Positions 1-8,450 of a stretch of DNA of 64,000 nt are shown piece by piece. Made by a program: the position numbers and the translations under genes. Source of the DNA: an uncultured bacterium (GTDB taxonomy: Bacteria > Planctomycetota > UBA1135 > GCA-002686595); the NCBI GenBank assembly GCA_937905825.1, contig CALCXM010000183.1, forward strand, positions 26,210-90,209, written 5' to 3'. Positions within the stretch are counted from its first letter, which is position 1, and each line of letters begins with the position of its first letter. The notes beneath the pieces are model-generated. The model saw nothing but the letters and a program-made list of their open reading frames with translations. It searched no databases and was not told the DNA's origin.

Positions 1-146
1 GCTTCGCCGCCCTCCAAGCAACCGGCACGCTGCGTCGCCAGGGACTCGACGAAAGGCACGATGCGATTGACGGCAGCATCCACCAGCTGCCGAAACTCAG
101 CACTGGAGGGTTCGAGGGGATAGGTACCGGATTCTTCGTTGAGCAT
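1..146 (-). CDS. PLP-dependent decarboxylase, N-terminal fragment
   Basis: Only the first 48 codons are in the window; the gene runs off the left edge. The reading frame is open from an ATG at 146, preceded by an AAGGA ribosome site about 6 bases away. The peptide contains YPLEPSSAEFRQLVDAAV and then a hydrophobic helix, which is how many group II (aromatic-amino-acid type) pyridoxal-phosphate decarboxylases begin. The catalytic lysine region is outside the window, so the family call rests on the N-terminus alone. It lies just after a hairpin downstream of thrS, in the same direction, so it may receive read-through transcription. Confidence 0.55.
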   Translation of the reverse strand, partial: MLNEESGTYPLEPSSAEFRQLVDAAVNRIVPFVESLATQRAGCLEGGE

Positions 147-171
147 GGGAGTCCTTGGAGAACCTAGAGAA

Positions 172-208
172 GCGAGGGCCAGCTCGGCATGGCCGAGCTG
201 GCCCTCGC
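172..208 (-). terminator. Strong hairpin after thrS
   Basis: A perfect 17-bp stem (172-188 with 192-208) closes a 3-base loop, 19 bases beyond the thrS stop. The position fits a terminator. The tract after the stem on the minus strand (TTCTCTAGG) is only weakly T-rich, so termination may be partial or factor-assisted. Confidence 0.6.
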
Positions 209-227
209 CAAATCAAAACACCTGGTC

Positions 228-1991
228 TTAAACGAGTTCGTCGGAGCGCTCGTCGCGCAGGCGAATCAGCATCGCGAGGAAGTCATCGAAGGGCACGACC
301 TCTTGCTCGCGGGTACCACGGCGACGAACGGCAACCGTGCCTTCCTCGACCTCGCGTTCCCCCACGATCAACATGAAGGGAACCTGGTGTTGTTGGGCCT
401 CCTTGATGCGCTTGTTCATGTGGGTGGGCGCGACCTTGGCGTCCACGCGAATGCCCAGGTCTTCCATGCGTGCGGCGAGGGCGAGACAAGCGTCCGCCTG
501 CTCCTCACGGATTGGAATCAAGGCCACCTGATCGGGAGCCAACCACACGGGGAACTTGCCGCCGTAGTGTTCGATCAGAACACCCACGAAACGTTCCAAG
601 CTGCCGAGGATGGCGCGGTGCACCATGATCGGACGCTTGCGTTCCCCATCGGGAGCCGTGTAGGTCAGGTCAAAACGCTCTGGCAAGTTGAAGTCGCACT
701 GAATCGTGGAGTTTTGCCACTCGCGTCCAAGGGCGTCCTTGATCTTGTAGTCGATCTTGGGGCCGTAGAACGCACCGCCGCCCTCGTCGAGCACCAGGTC
801 CAGGTTCTGCTTGGCGGCGGCTTCTTTCAAAGCCTCCGTCGCGCGCTCCCAAACATCATCCTCGCCGATGGTGTTCTCAGCGGGCCGCGTCGCCAGGTAA
901 GCAGTGTACTTGAATCCGAAAGCCGTCAGAATCGTGTCCACGAGCCCGCAGACCTTGGCGATTTCATCCGACAATTGCTCTGGGGTGCAGAACACGTGGG
1001 CATCGTCCTGGGTGAAGCCACGCACGCGCAGCATGCCGTGCAAGACGCCGGAACGCTCGTAGCGGTAGACCGTCCCGAGCTCGGCCCAGCGCAGGGGCAG
1101 TTCGCGATAGGAACGACCCCGGTTCTTGTAGATCAAGATGTGGCCCGGGCAGTTCATGGGCTTGGCCCGGTAGGGCAACTCATCGAGATCCATGGGCGCG
1201 TACATCATGTCCGCGTAGTTCTCGAGGTGACCCGAAACGGCGAAGAGCGCCTCGCGCGAGATGTGCGGGGTGTAGACAGGCTTGTAGCCGCCCTTGCTGT
1301 GCAGCTCCCACCAGAACTCTTCGATCTGGCGACGCACCACGCCCAAGTTCGGATGCCAGAACACGAATCCGCTGCCCGCTTCAGCGTGGTTGCTGAAGAG
1401 GTCCAAATCCGTGCCGAGCTTGCGGTGATCTCGCTGCTTGACGTCCTCGAGGAACTGCAAGTGAGCTTCGAGCTCCTCCGCGGTCCAGAAGGCCGTGCCG
1501 TAGATGCGTTGCAGCATCGGGTTCTTCTCGCTACCGCGCCAGTAAGCACCCGCCAAGTTGAGCAGCTTGAAGTGGAACGGTCGATCGAGTCTGTCGATGT
1601 GCGGACCCTCGCAAAGATCCTCCCATTCGCCGTGGCCCCAGAACGTCAGGGTCTCGTCCTCGGGAATCAACTCGAGGGCCTCTAGCTTGTAGATCTGTCC
1701 CGCCAGGCGCCCACGGGCCTGTTCGCGGTTCACCTCCGTGCGGACCAGATCGGGTGCGCGCTTGGCCATCTTGCGCATCTCTTTCTCGATGCGCTTGAGG
1801 TCCTTGTCCGTGAGGGGCTCTTCTAGATCGAAGTCGTAGTAGAAGCCGTGCTCGATGGACGGACCAAAGCCGTACTGCACGTTGGGAAACAGTTTACCGA
1901 CGGCCGAAGCCATCAAGTGCGCCACGGAATGGCGCAAGGTTGAGAGCGGGTACGACTCCACGACTTGTGAAGCCTCGTTGAGCTCTGACAT
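228..1991 (-). CDS. thrS: Threonyl-tRNA synthetase lacking the TGS domain
   Basis: Charges tRNA-Thr with threonine in the cytoplasm. The 587-aa product starts at ATG 1991, with AGGAG about 10 bases upstream; the frame is open further upstream, but that sequence is unlike ThrRS. It opens directly with the editing domain: HSVAH at residues 21-25 and CEGPH at 127-131. The class II core follows, with MNCPGH (279-284, zinc cysteine C281), a motif 2 region with RYERSGVLHGMLRVRGF at about 310-326, and a C-terminal anticodon-binding domain beginning near LAPDQVALIP. Common bacterial enzymes are about 640 aa and carry an N-terminal TGS domain, absent here. It is last in the dcw run, after murB, with a 274-bp gap that could hold its own promoter. 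Confidence 0.95.
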   Translation of the reverse strand: MSELNEASQVVESYPLSTLRHSVAHLMASAVGKLFPNVQYGFGPSIEHGFYYDFDLEEPLTDKDLKRIEKEMRKMAKRAPDLVRTEVNREQARGRLAGQIYKLEALELIPEDETLTFWGHGEWEDLCEGPHIDRLDRPFHFKLLNLAGAYWRGSEKNPMLQRIYGTAFWTAEELEAHLQFLEDVKQRDHRKLGTDLDLFSNHAEAGSGFVFWHPNLGVVRRQIEEFWWELHSKGGYKPVYTPHISREALFAVSGHLENYADMMYAPMDLDELPYRAKPMNCPGHILIYKNRGRSYRELPLRWAELGTVYRYERSGVLHGMLRVRGFTQDDAHVFCTPEQLSDEIAKVCGLVDTILTAFGFKYTAYLATRPAENTIGEDDVWERATEALKEAAAKQNLDLVLDEGGGAFYGPKIDYKIKDALGREWQNSTIQCDFNLPERFDLTYTAPDGERKRPIMVHRAILGSLERFVGVLIEHYGGKFPVWLAPDQVALIPIREEQADACLALAARMEDLGIRVDAKVAPTHMNKRIKEAQQHQVPFMLIVGEREVEEGTVAVRRRGTREQEVVPFDDFLAMLIRLRDERSDELV

Positions 1992-2046
1992 TGGATTTTC
2001 TCCTGCGGGAACCTGGAACTCTACGATCCAACTGGAACCGCAAAGT

Positions 2047-2071
2047 GCGCGCTCCTCCCGTGAGAGCGCGC
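2047..2071 (-). other. Hairpin in the thrS leader
   Basis: An 8-bp GC-rich stem (2047-2054 with 2064-2071) lies in the 274-bp gap between murB and thrS, about 55 bases before the thrS start. It could be an attenuator or leader structure. No T-box specifier or T-box core sequence was recognised. Confidence 0.3.
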
Positions 2072-2265
2072 GAAAAGGGTATCCCGTGAGTTCCGGCGTG
2101 CCTAGAGCGAGGCGCCGACTAGGGACGATATCCGGACCCCTCCACATGCGCGGACTGGAAATTCCAGAGCCTCCTCGACCGGACCCCAGGACCCTCAGGC
2201 GTAATAATGCGCGGGATCAACCAGCTGTTCCGAGTGAGGAGCCGAGCTGCGCGCCAAGTCCCGGC

Positions 2266-3237
2266 CTACAACATCCAGGAGCGAACCTCACGCTCCAGCA
2301 GCACGCCGGTCGCCTCGGCCACGCGATCTCGGATTTCGTCGATCAGACCAAAGACATCGGCGGAGCGTGCTCCCCCCGTGTTCAGAACAAAGTTCCCATG
2401 CAGAGGGCTGACCAGTGCTGCTCCGCGCTGGGAGCCCTTCAGGCCAAGCTCGTCGATCAGTTGACCTGCTGAGCGTCCATTCGACAGCTCGCGATCCGGG
2501 TTCTTGAAAATGCAGCCAGCACAGGCTTCGGTCACCGGTTGCACCGCGTTCTTCTCCAGCAGAAATTGTCGAGCGCGATCCTGCACCAGCTGTTTGGTTT
2601 GGGGCACCAGACGAAGAACCACCCCGACGACAATTTGATCCCCCAGCCGTCCATCCCGGTAGGTTGGATTGCACTGGTCACGGCGCAGGTCGATCACTTC
2701 TCCTGCGGGAGAGAGCACACGCACGCTCTCGAGCACCTGCCAAATCTCTCCCCAACGCCCGCCGGCGTTGGTGACCACGGCGCCCCCTACTTTTCCAGGA
2801 ACACCGACCAGCCCCTCCAATCCGCTCCAACCGAGTTCCCCCGCTTTTCGCACAAGACCTGGCAGACTCGCGCCACACCATGCCACCAGTCGCGGGTCGT
2901 CCACCCCTGCCGCTGGGGCCATGCGATTGATGGATTCGTCGTCCGCGTCAAAGGGTGTTTCCGTTTCCACCATCCCCGGTCGGAAGGTGCGATCCACCCG
3001 GCTGGTCGAAATCACGACGCCCTGATGCAGACCATCTTCCACCAGGAGATCCGCACCCGCTCCCAAGACGCGAACCCGATGCCCGCGCTCGCGGGCAGCC
3101 ATCAAGGCCAAGTGCAGCTCGTCCGGATTCTTCGGTTCGAGCAGCCACTCGGCTTGCCCGCCCATCTTCATGGTGGTTCTAGATGCGAGTGGCGCTTGCT
3201 TTAGCGCTGCGCAGGGCCAATTCTCTGAAGAGGTCAT
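2266..3237 (-). CDS. murB: UDP-N-acetylenolpyruvoylglucosamine reductase (MurB)
   Basis: NADPH- and FAD-dependent reduction of UDP-GlcNAc-enolpyruvate to UDP-MurNAc in the cytoplasm. Seen in order: PLASRTTMKMGG (FAD domain entry), GAGADLLVEDG, GLVGVPGKVGGAVVTNAGG, a YRDG strand, and CAGCIFKNP. In the last motif the usual serine proton donor (GSxFKNP) is cysteine, a variant expected to be functional. The start is ATG 3237; a GTG one codon earlier is possible. Either start lies inside the 3' end of murC, overlapping by roughly 60 bases. A start at the internal MKMGG would remove the conserved FAD-entry motif, so the overlap is probably real. About 323 aa, normal for the family. Confidence 0.92.
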   Translation of the reverse strand: MTSSENWPCAALKQAPLASRTTMKMGGQAEWLLEPKNPDELHLALMAARERGHRVRVLGAGADLLVEDGLHQGVVISTSRVDRTFRPGMVETETPFDADDESINRMAPAAGVDDPRLVAWCGASLPGLVRKAGELGWSGLEGLVGVPGKVGGAVVTNAGGRWGEIWQVLESVRVLSPAGEVIDLRRDQCNPTYRDGRLGDQIVVGVVLRLVPQTKQLVQDRARQFLLEKNAVQPVTEACAGCIFKNPDRELSNGRSAGQLIDELGLKGSQRGAALVSPLHGNFVLNTGGARSADVFGLIDEIRDRVAEATGVLLEREVRSWML

Positions 3238-4642
3238 CACGGATCGTGTCCACGTCGCCGGCTCCTAGGACAAAGAGCGCTGCGTGGTCGGGTAGGTGTC
3301 GGGCGGTGTTCTTGAGGCTGGCGCTGAGATCGCCCGGGGCGGCCGACTCGATGCCCAGGCGCTGCAGCCCTCGACAGAGGTCTTCAGAACCGGCGCCCAT
3401 CTTATCAATGTGTTTGCGGGCACCGTAGACCTCACTCACCACGACCCGCTCAACTCCCAGAAAACTCGTGGCGAACTCATCGAGGAAGTGGGCGGTGCGG
3501 CTGTACTGGTGGGGCTGGAAGAGCACGTGCAGAGCTTTGCCAGGGAACGCGCGCCGGGCGGCCTCCATCGTTACGCGAACCTCGGTGGGATGGTGAGCGT
3601 AGTCATGCACGACCTCGATCTCCTCCACGCTGCCCCAGCGCTCAAAACGCCGAACAGCTCCACTGAAGCGTTCCACTTCCCGGGCGGCGGCGGCGCCAGC
3701 CACGGAACGGTCGAGCTTCCACTCACGGGCCACACGCCCCACGGCCAAAGCGATGGCAAGGGCCGCATTCTCTACTTGGAAGACACCGGGCAGCGCCAGC
3801 TGCAAGGGCGGGGTGGACCAGCCGGGTCCGTGAACCTGAATCGCAAAGCAGCCGCGATCCTCACCGAGCAGCCGATAGTGCAGCTCGCGGCCCATCTTCC
3901 AAACGGGCGCGCGGCACTCGCTGTAGACCCGCTCAGGAACGTTCGAGCCCACCACCAACAGCCCGTCCCGATCGACCCGGTCGGCGAAGCGCGCGAAGGC
4001 GATCTCGATCGCGTCCAGGCTGCCGTAGTAGTCCAGGTGATCAGCCTCCACGTTGGTAATGATCGCACCGGTGGAGTTGAACTGATGGAAGCTGCGGTCG
4101 TATTCGCAAGCCTCGAGGGCAAACCAGCCGCCCGGTTGGGGCTCCGCCGAATTCACGCCGAGCTTCTGGCAAGAGCCGCCGATCAGGAAACCGCGCCGGG
4201 GCGCCTTCGTTCCAAGGGCGTGTTCGATGCCCCGCAGGGCGTAGGTCAAAAGCCAGGAGACGCTGGTCTTGCCGTGGGTGCCTGCAACCGCGAGGGTACG
4301 GCCGGCGGGTGCCAGGTAGCGCAAGAGCTTCGCGTACTTCCAAACGGGGATCCCGCGCTGCTCCGCCGCGGCGCAATCGGGGTCCGACATGGGCACAGCC
4401 GCGGAGCGCACCACGAGTTCCACGTCCTTGGGCAAGGGTCCGCGGTTCTCCTCTCCGATCGTGATCTTAACCCCCAGGGCACGCAGCCCCGCGAGAAAGT
4501 CGGAACTGACTCGGTCGAAGCCACTCACCTTGCGGCCCTGTTGGGCGAGGATGCGAGCACTGCCGCTCATTCCGGCACCCCCGATGCCTACAAGGTGGAT
4601 ACGTGCGGGGAGCTCCTCGAGCTGAGACTGATTCATATGCAT
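3179..4642 (-). CDS. murC: UDP-N-acetylmuramate--L-alanine ligase (MurC)
   Basis: ATP-dependent addition of L-Ala to UDP-MurNAc, the first Mur ligase step. The product is about 487 aa. It has the Rossmann motif GIGGAGMSG near residue 19, the P-loop AGTHGKTS, an EADHLDYYGS segment, DYAHHPTEV and FQPHQYSRT, all diagnostic of MurC. I chose ATG 4642; ATG 4636 and an upstream TTG at 4690 are in frame, and none has a strong ribosome site. It follows murG by about 100 bases and runs into murB. Confidence 0.93.
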   Translation of the reverse strand: MHMNQSQLEELPARIHLVGIGGAGMSGSARILAQQGRKVSGFDRVSSDFLAGLRALGVKITIGEENRGPLPKDVELVVRSAAVPMSDPDCAAAEQRGIPVWKYAKLLRYLAPAGRTLAVAGTHGKTSVSWLLTYALRGIEHALGTKAPRRGFLIGGSCQKLGVNSAEPQPGGWFALEACEYDRSFHQFNSTGAIITNVEADHLDYYGSLDAIEIAFARFADRVDRDGLLVVGSNVPERVYSECRAPVWKMGRELHYRLLGEDRGCFAIQVHGPGWSTPPLQLALPGVFQVENAALAIALAVGRVAREWKLDRSVAGAAAAREVERFSGAVRRFERWGSVEEIEVVHDYAHHPTEVRVTMEAARRAFPGKALHVLFQPHQYSRTAHFLDEFATSFLGVERVVVSEVYGARKHIDKMGAGSEDLCRGLQRLGIESAAPGDLSASLKNTARHLPDHAALFVLGAGDVDTIRDDLFRELALRSAKASATRI

Positions 4643-4743
4643 GCTGATGGGATTACCCAAGCAATTTATCAAGGTCACTGTCTTGTTCAACTTCCGATCA
4701 GCTTCTCGGGCAAACCTGGTCGATCTGATTTCCTGTTTAGAAC

Positions 4744-5898
4744 TCAGGTTGGTTTGACTGCTAGCTGTTGAAGCTCTTCCAGGATTCTTGCGGCCGCATC
4801 CTCGTGGCCCGCCAGGCCCAACTCACGCTCCATCTCCGCGCGCTCTAGCGCACCGGATTCGAGGGCCAAGTGAACGATCTGCGCCGCACAGGCTGCATTG
4901 AGAGCTTCATCCTTCACGAGCCGAATTCCGGCGCCTAGCTCCTTCGCATTGCGTTCTTGGTGCCCATCCGTGTGGTGCGGGTAAGGCACGACGAGCGCTG
5001 CGCGCTGCGCAGCGGCCACCTCGGCTAGGGTAGATGCCCCACCTCGGCAGAGCACCAGGGTCGACGCCTGGAGAGCCCGGGAGATCGGCGCCAGAAATTC
5101 GACCGCCCGAAAGTGCGCGCTGTCCGCCGGCAGTGCAGAGCGTTTTCCCGGACCGCACTGATGCAGGACCTGCAGGCCGCCTTGCAGCAGATCGTCCCTG
5201 TGTGTTCGCATGAAGCCGTTCAGGCTGCCCGCCCCCTGGCTGCCACCCAGCACCAAAAGCAGGGGACGCGTGCGGTCCATGGCGAGGGCCTCGAGGGCCT
5301 CCTCGCGGGACCCGAGGCCCGAGCCCACTTGACTCACGGAGGGCGAAACGGGCGCGCCCGTCAAGCATTGGCGGGCGTCTTCCACAGCTCCCGGCAAGGT
5401 GCCTTTCCAGGCGTGAAAGATGCGCGTGGCGAAGCGCTGCAAGCTACGCGTGGCCTTGCCGGAAGCGGCGTTGATCTCGAGCAAGGCGACTGGAATCCCC
5501 AAGCTGCGAGCGGCCAGCACTGCGGGCAAGGTCGTGAACCCACCCAACCCCAAGAGCACCTGGGTGCGGTGCTTGCGCAGTTCCCGGCGAGCCGTGAGGA
5601 AGCTCCCCGGCGTTTTCAAGAGCAATCGGGTGTGGCTCGGCGCACCGCCGCCCGCGGGCTCCAAGGCCAGCACCTGCCGCTTCCAGGGAAATCCATCCGG
5701 CACGCTCTCCAGGACACGGTCCTCCACGGCTCGCCCGCTGGTGAACCACAGCAAGTCCTCGATCACCGGTACTGCTCGTTCGGAGTTAGCGCCGAGTTCC
5801 TGCAGCGTGCGCTCAAGCAAGTGCAGGCCGGGGACGATGTGCCCCCCCGTGCCCCCACCTGCAAAGGAAATCCTCAGTCGATCACGTGGAGTCACCAA
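4744..5898 (-). CDS. murG: UDP-GlcNAc:lipid I transferase (MurG)
   Basis: Transfers GlcNAc to lipid I to make lipid II at the inner face of the membrane; GT28 family. The N-terminal GGGTGGH motif, GLGGFTTLPAV, and a C-terminal GGSQGAGSLN plus CRGGASTLAEVAA nucleotide-binding region are visible. Length 384 aa, slightly long. The start is a TTG at 5898 (a GTG at 5895 is an alternative), with only a weak AGGCG ahead of it. It sits 29 bases after the 73-aa membrane gene in the same run. Confidence 0.93.
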   Translation of the reverse strand: MVTPRDRLRISFAGGGTGGHIVPGLHLLERTLQELGANSERAVPVIEDLLWFTSGRAVEDRVLESVPDGFPWKRQVLALEPAGGGAPSHTRLLLKTPGSFLTARRELRKHRTQVLLGLGGFTTLPAVLAARSLGIPVALLEINAASGKATRSLQRFATRIFHAWKGTLPGAVEDARQCLTGAPVSPSVSQVGSGLGSREEALEALAMDRTRPLLLVLGGSQGAGSLNGFMRTHRDDLLQGGLQVLHQCGPGKRSALPADSAHFRAVEFLAPISRALQASTLVLCRGGASTLAEVAAAQRAALVVPYPHHTDGHQERNAKELGAGIRLVKDEALNAACAAQIVHLALESGALERAEMERELGLAGHEDAAARILEELQQLAVKPT

Positions 5899-5927
5899 CG
5901 AATTCGCCTGCGAGGGCAGACCTCGGA

Positions 5928-6149
5928 TTAGGGTCGTCCCGGACCCGAGGGCTGCTTCAGCGCGGTGGCCGAGAGGGCAATCTCTTGCGACTCAGCGCTC
6001 AGCGCGGCGGCCTGCATCTGCGCGCCGACCACACTCGTCGCCCCGGCGGGCAAACGAAAGACTTGCAGGCTGTTCCAAGCCAGCGGAGTGAACATGGAGA
6101 TCAAAGCGGCACAACCGCCGAGCAGGGTCCAGTGTAGATTACGACTCAT
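5928..6149 (-). CDS. Small membrane protein of unknown function (73 aa)
   Basis: I do not recognise this family. The ATG overlaps the stop of the LysM gene as ATGA, and murG follows 29 bases later, so it is tightly embedded in the dcw transcription unit. The product begins with a basic residue and one hydrophobic helix (about residues 6-22, with LLGGCAALISMF), followed by an alanine-, serine- and glutamine-rich tail. This predicts an N-in bitopic protein with a roughly 50-residue periplasmic tail, or a secreted peptide if the helix is cleaved. It could be a divisome or peptidoglycan-synthase accessory factor, but only context supports that. Confidence 0.65.
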   Translation of the reverse strand: MSRNLHWTLLGGCAALISMFTPLAWNSLQVFRLPAGATSVVGAQMQAAALSAESQEIALSATALKQPSGPGRP

Positions 6150-7180
6150 CGAACGCGGTTCTTCTTGCTGGATGGCCGCGGCGTGGTGGTCAAGCTCGCG
6201 ATAGCGGGCGAAGCAGATCCGGGCATCTGTAGCACAGCTCCTTCCATCAGGCGGTTTGGATCAACCTTGGGGTTGAGAGCGGCGATCTCACGCCAACGGC
6301 TTGCGCCGCCCAACTGGTCTTGGGCGATCTGAGAGAGCACATCTCCTTTGCGAACCACGTAGTCGCCGGCCGTGGAGGCCACGGTCGCGGTCGGGTTGTT
6401 TCTCGAGAGGCCCGCGGGCCGCACCTGAGTCGCTCCACCGGGGAGGTTCAGAACCATGTCCACCTTGAGCTGAGACGGATCCAGGTTGCCATTCAGGGCT
6501 TGGATTTCGCGCCAACGCTTCGACGTTCCGAGGGTCTTGAACGAGATCTCACTCAAGGTGTCCCCGTGCTCGACCTTGTAGGTCCCGCCTGCTGCGTTCA
6601 CGGAATTCGAGTTGGAGCCTTGGGAGCGATTGGCCGTTTTCAGCGCAGCCTCAGTGGGCGCCTTCGCCCCAGAGCGCGAGGCCTCGGCCTTGCGATTCGC
6701 TTCGAGCTCAGCCTGGCGTTGGGCCAAGGCCTGGGAGCGCTGCTGAATCGTGTCGTAGTTCGTCGTGCTGCGATCCTGCTTGGGTTGAGTGCGCGGGTTG
6801 GGCGCGGTCAGCGACTCGGGGAACACGACCTTCTCCTCGACCGGAGCTTTAGGCGTCTGGTTCGCTACGGTCCCCGGCACGGTCTCGAACTGCAGGTTGT
6901 TCTGCTGGCGGGAGTCCTGGCTCGGCTGGCTGGCCGAAGGGTTCGGCTGCGTGCTCTTGCGCGGCTGACTCGACCCCGAGGTGGCGGGCAGGGCGCGCCC
7001 ATTGGTGCTCATCTTGCCCCCGGGTTTCGGGCGCTGGGTTTCGCGGTCGGCGAGGCGTACTTTGGCCTCGGGCTCGGTCAGGCCGTCCAAGGTCGTTCCG
7101 TCATCCCAGAAGGAAACGGCGACGATGGTCACCAGGAAGAGGACCAGGGCGATGACTCCGTAGCGTTCGATTCTTTGCAT
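6146..7180 (-). CDS. Membrane-anchored protein with two LysM domains
   Basis: Probably binds peptidoglycan from the membrane. The 344-aa product starts at ATG 7180, with GGAG 10 bases upstream. A single transmembrane helix spans residues 8-25. A long, low-complexity linker rich in Q, P, S and K (about 40-195) follows. Two LysM domains come next (200-248 and 273-320), each with the GDTLS/GDVLS turn and a WREI.ALN helix. The gene lies between ftsW and the 73-aa membrane gene, so a role in septal wall synthesis is likely but inferred. No enzymatic domain is visible. Confidence 0.85.
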   Translation of the reverse strand: MQRIERYGVIALVLFLVTIVAVSFWDDGTTLDGLTEPEAKVRLADRETQRPKPGGKMSTNGRALPATSGSSQPRKSTQPNPSASQPSQDSRQQNNLQFETVPGTVANQTPKAPVEEKVVFPESLTAPNPRTQPKQDRSTTNYDTIQQRSQALAQRQAELEANRKAEASRSGAKAPTEAALKTANRSQGSNSNSVNAAGGTYKVEHGDTLSEISFKTLGTSKRWREIQALNGNLDPSQLKVDMVLNLPGGATQVRPAGLSRNNPTATVASTAGDYVVRKGDVLSQIAQDQLGGASRWREIAALNPKVDPNRLMEGAVLQMPGSASPAIASLTTTPRPSSKKNRVR

Positions 7181-7235
7181 CGGTGGAATCTCCGGTTGAG
7201 AACCAGGGAGAGGGCTGGATCGGCCGAGGCCGAGA

Positions 7236-8450
7236 CTAGTGCGGATGGATTGCGGAAGGTGCCTCGCGGCCTTGCTGACGGGCGGCCCCAAGGGCCAACC
7301 CAACCGCCAAGGAGGAGACGAGTAGGGAAGTTCCCCCGTCGGACATGAACGGTAGAGTCATGCCTTTGGGAGGTGCAAGCCCGGTAACGACTTGCATGTG
7401 AATCATGGCTTGCACTCCAACGCCCAACAACAGACCGAACGCGGCAAGCGCTTGGTAACGATCGCGAATTGAAAGGACGATGCGAAGAGAAAACCAGAGG
7501 AACGCGAGAGCGAGTCCCGCGCACAAGACCATGCCCATGAAGCCGAGCTCTTCACCGATCAAGGCGAAGATGTAGTCGGAGTCTTGATAGGGCATCGCGT
7601 TCGTTCGCCATTGACCGTGGCCCAAGCCGACGCCGAAGAGTTCGCCGCTGCCGAGGGCTTCGATCGATGACTCGACTTGTTCGTTCTTGACCGTGCCGAA
7701 GAACACGTCGAGGCGCCGTTGGATGTAGTCCTTCGACGTCACAGCTAGGGCGATGAAAGGCAACCCGATGGCGGCGGCGCTCCAAGCGAAGTGAGTTTTG
7801 CTCGCGCCCCCCACGAACCAGGTGCTGGAGAAAACAGCCAGGAAGACCAAAGCCCCGCCGAGGTCCGTCTCCGCTCCGATCAAGGCCACGAAGAAGGAGG
7901 CCATCAACATGATGGGCAGGACCCCGCGCTTGAACTCGTGCAGGCGTTCCCCGAGGCGCACACAACGATCCGCCACCCAAATCACGAGCACCAAGCGGGC
8001 GATCTCCGAGGGCTGCACCGAAATCCCCACAAAGGGCAATTCAATCCAGCGGTGGGAGCCATTCTGAGGATCTTCCAGTCCCGGAATCCAGCATGCGATC
8101 AGCATGAAAGCCGAGGCCAGCACCAGGAATGGAAGGATCGGCTGCAAGCGCTGGGGACCGATGCGGTAGCCCACGAGCAGCACACCTAGGGCGATGACCC
8201 GATAGAGCGATTGCTCCAAGACTTCCTCTCGAAAGAGGGCCGTGTCGGAGAAGACCGTCGCGGCGTGACTGGCTTGCAGCAGGAGCCCAAGCCCCATCAT
8301 GGCCATCACCACGCAGAGCAATTTGGTAGCGGGCTGGCGAGGATCCGGAGCTTCCGCTCGCTTGGCGAGGCCCTCCAAGCGTTCAAACAGTCCCAGTTGG
8401 CGCTCGAGGTTGGGCTGCACCTCACCCTTTCTTTTGCGGAAGCGTGCCAT
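7236..8450 (-). CDS. ftsW: SEDS lipid II polymerase FtsW
   Basis: Glycan-strand polymerase of the divisome. The 404-aa polytopic protein carries SEDS landmarks: NGSHRWIELPFVGISVQPSE, an ETDLGGAL loop carrying a conserved acidic residue, GVGLGHGQWR, LIGEELGF and a C-terminal LPFMSDGGTSLL. The N-terminus has about 45 cytoplasmic residues with a basic start. Its ATG overlaps the mraY stop by one base (TAATG). murD, which often lies between mraY and ftsW, is missing here. Confidence 0.93.
   Translation of the reverse strand: MARFRKRKGEVQPNLERQLGLFERLEGLAKRAEAPDPRQPATKLLCVVMAMMGLGLLLQASHAATVFSDTALFREEVLEQSLYRVIALGVLLVGYRIGPQRLQPILPFLVLASAFMLIACWIPGLEDPQNGSHRWIELPFVGISVQPSEIARLVLVIWVADRCVRLGERLHEFKRGVLPIMLMASFFVALIGAETDLGGALVFLAVFSSTWFVGGASKTHFAWSAAAIGLPFIALAVTSKDYIQRRLDVFFGTVKNEQVESSIEALGSGELFGVGLGHGQWRTNAMPYQDSDYIFALIGEELGFMGMVLCAGLALAFLWFSLRIVLSIRDRYQALAAFGLLLGVGVQAMIHMQVVTGLAPPKGMTLPFMSDGGTSLLVSSLAVGLALGAARQQGREAPSAIHPH

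Noticed and set aside
189..1685. Long plus-strand open frame opposite thrS
   Set aside because: It is a shadow of a highly conserved synthetase gene in a GC-rich genome.
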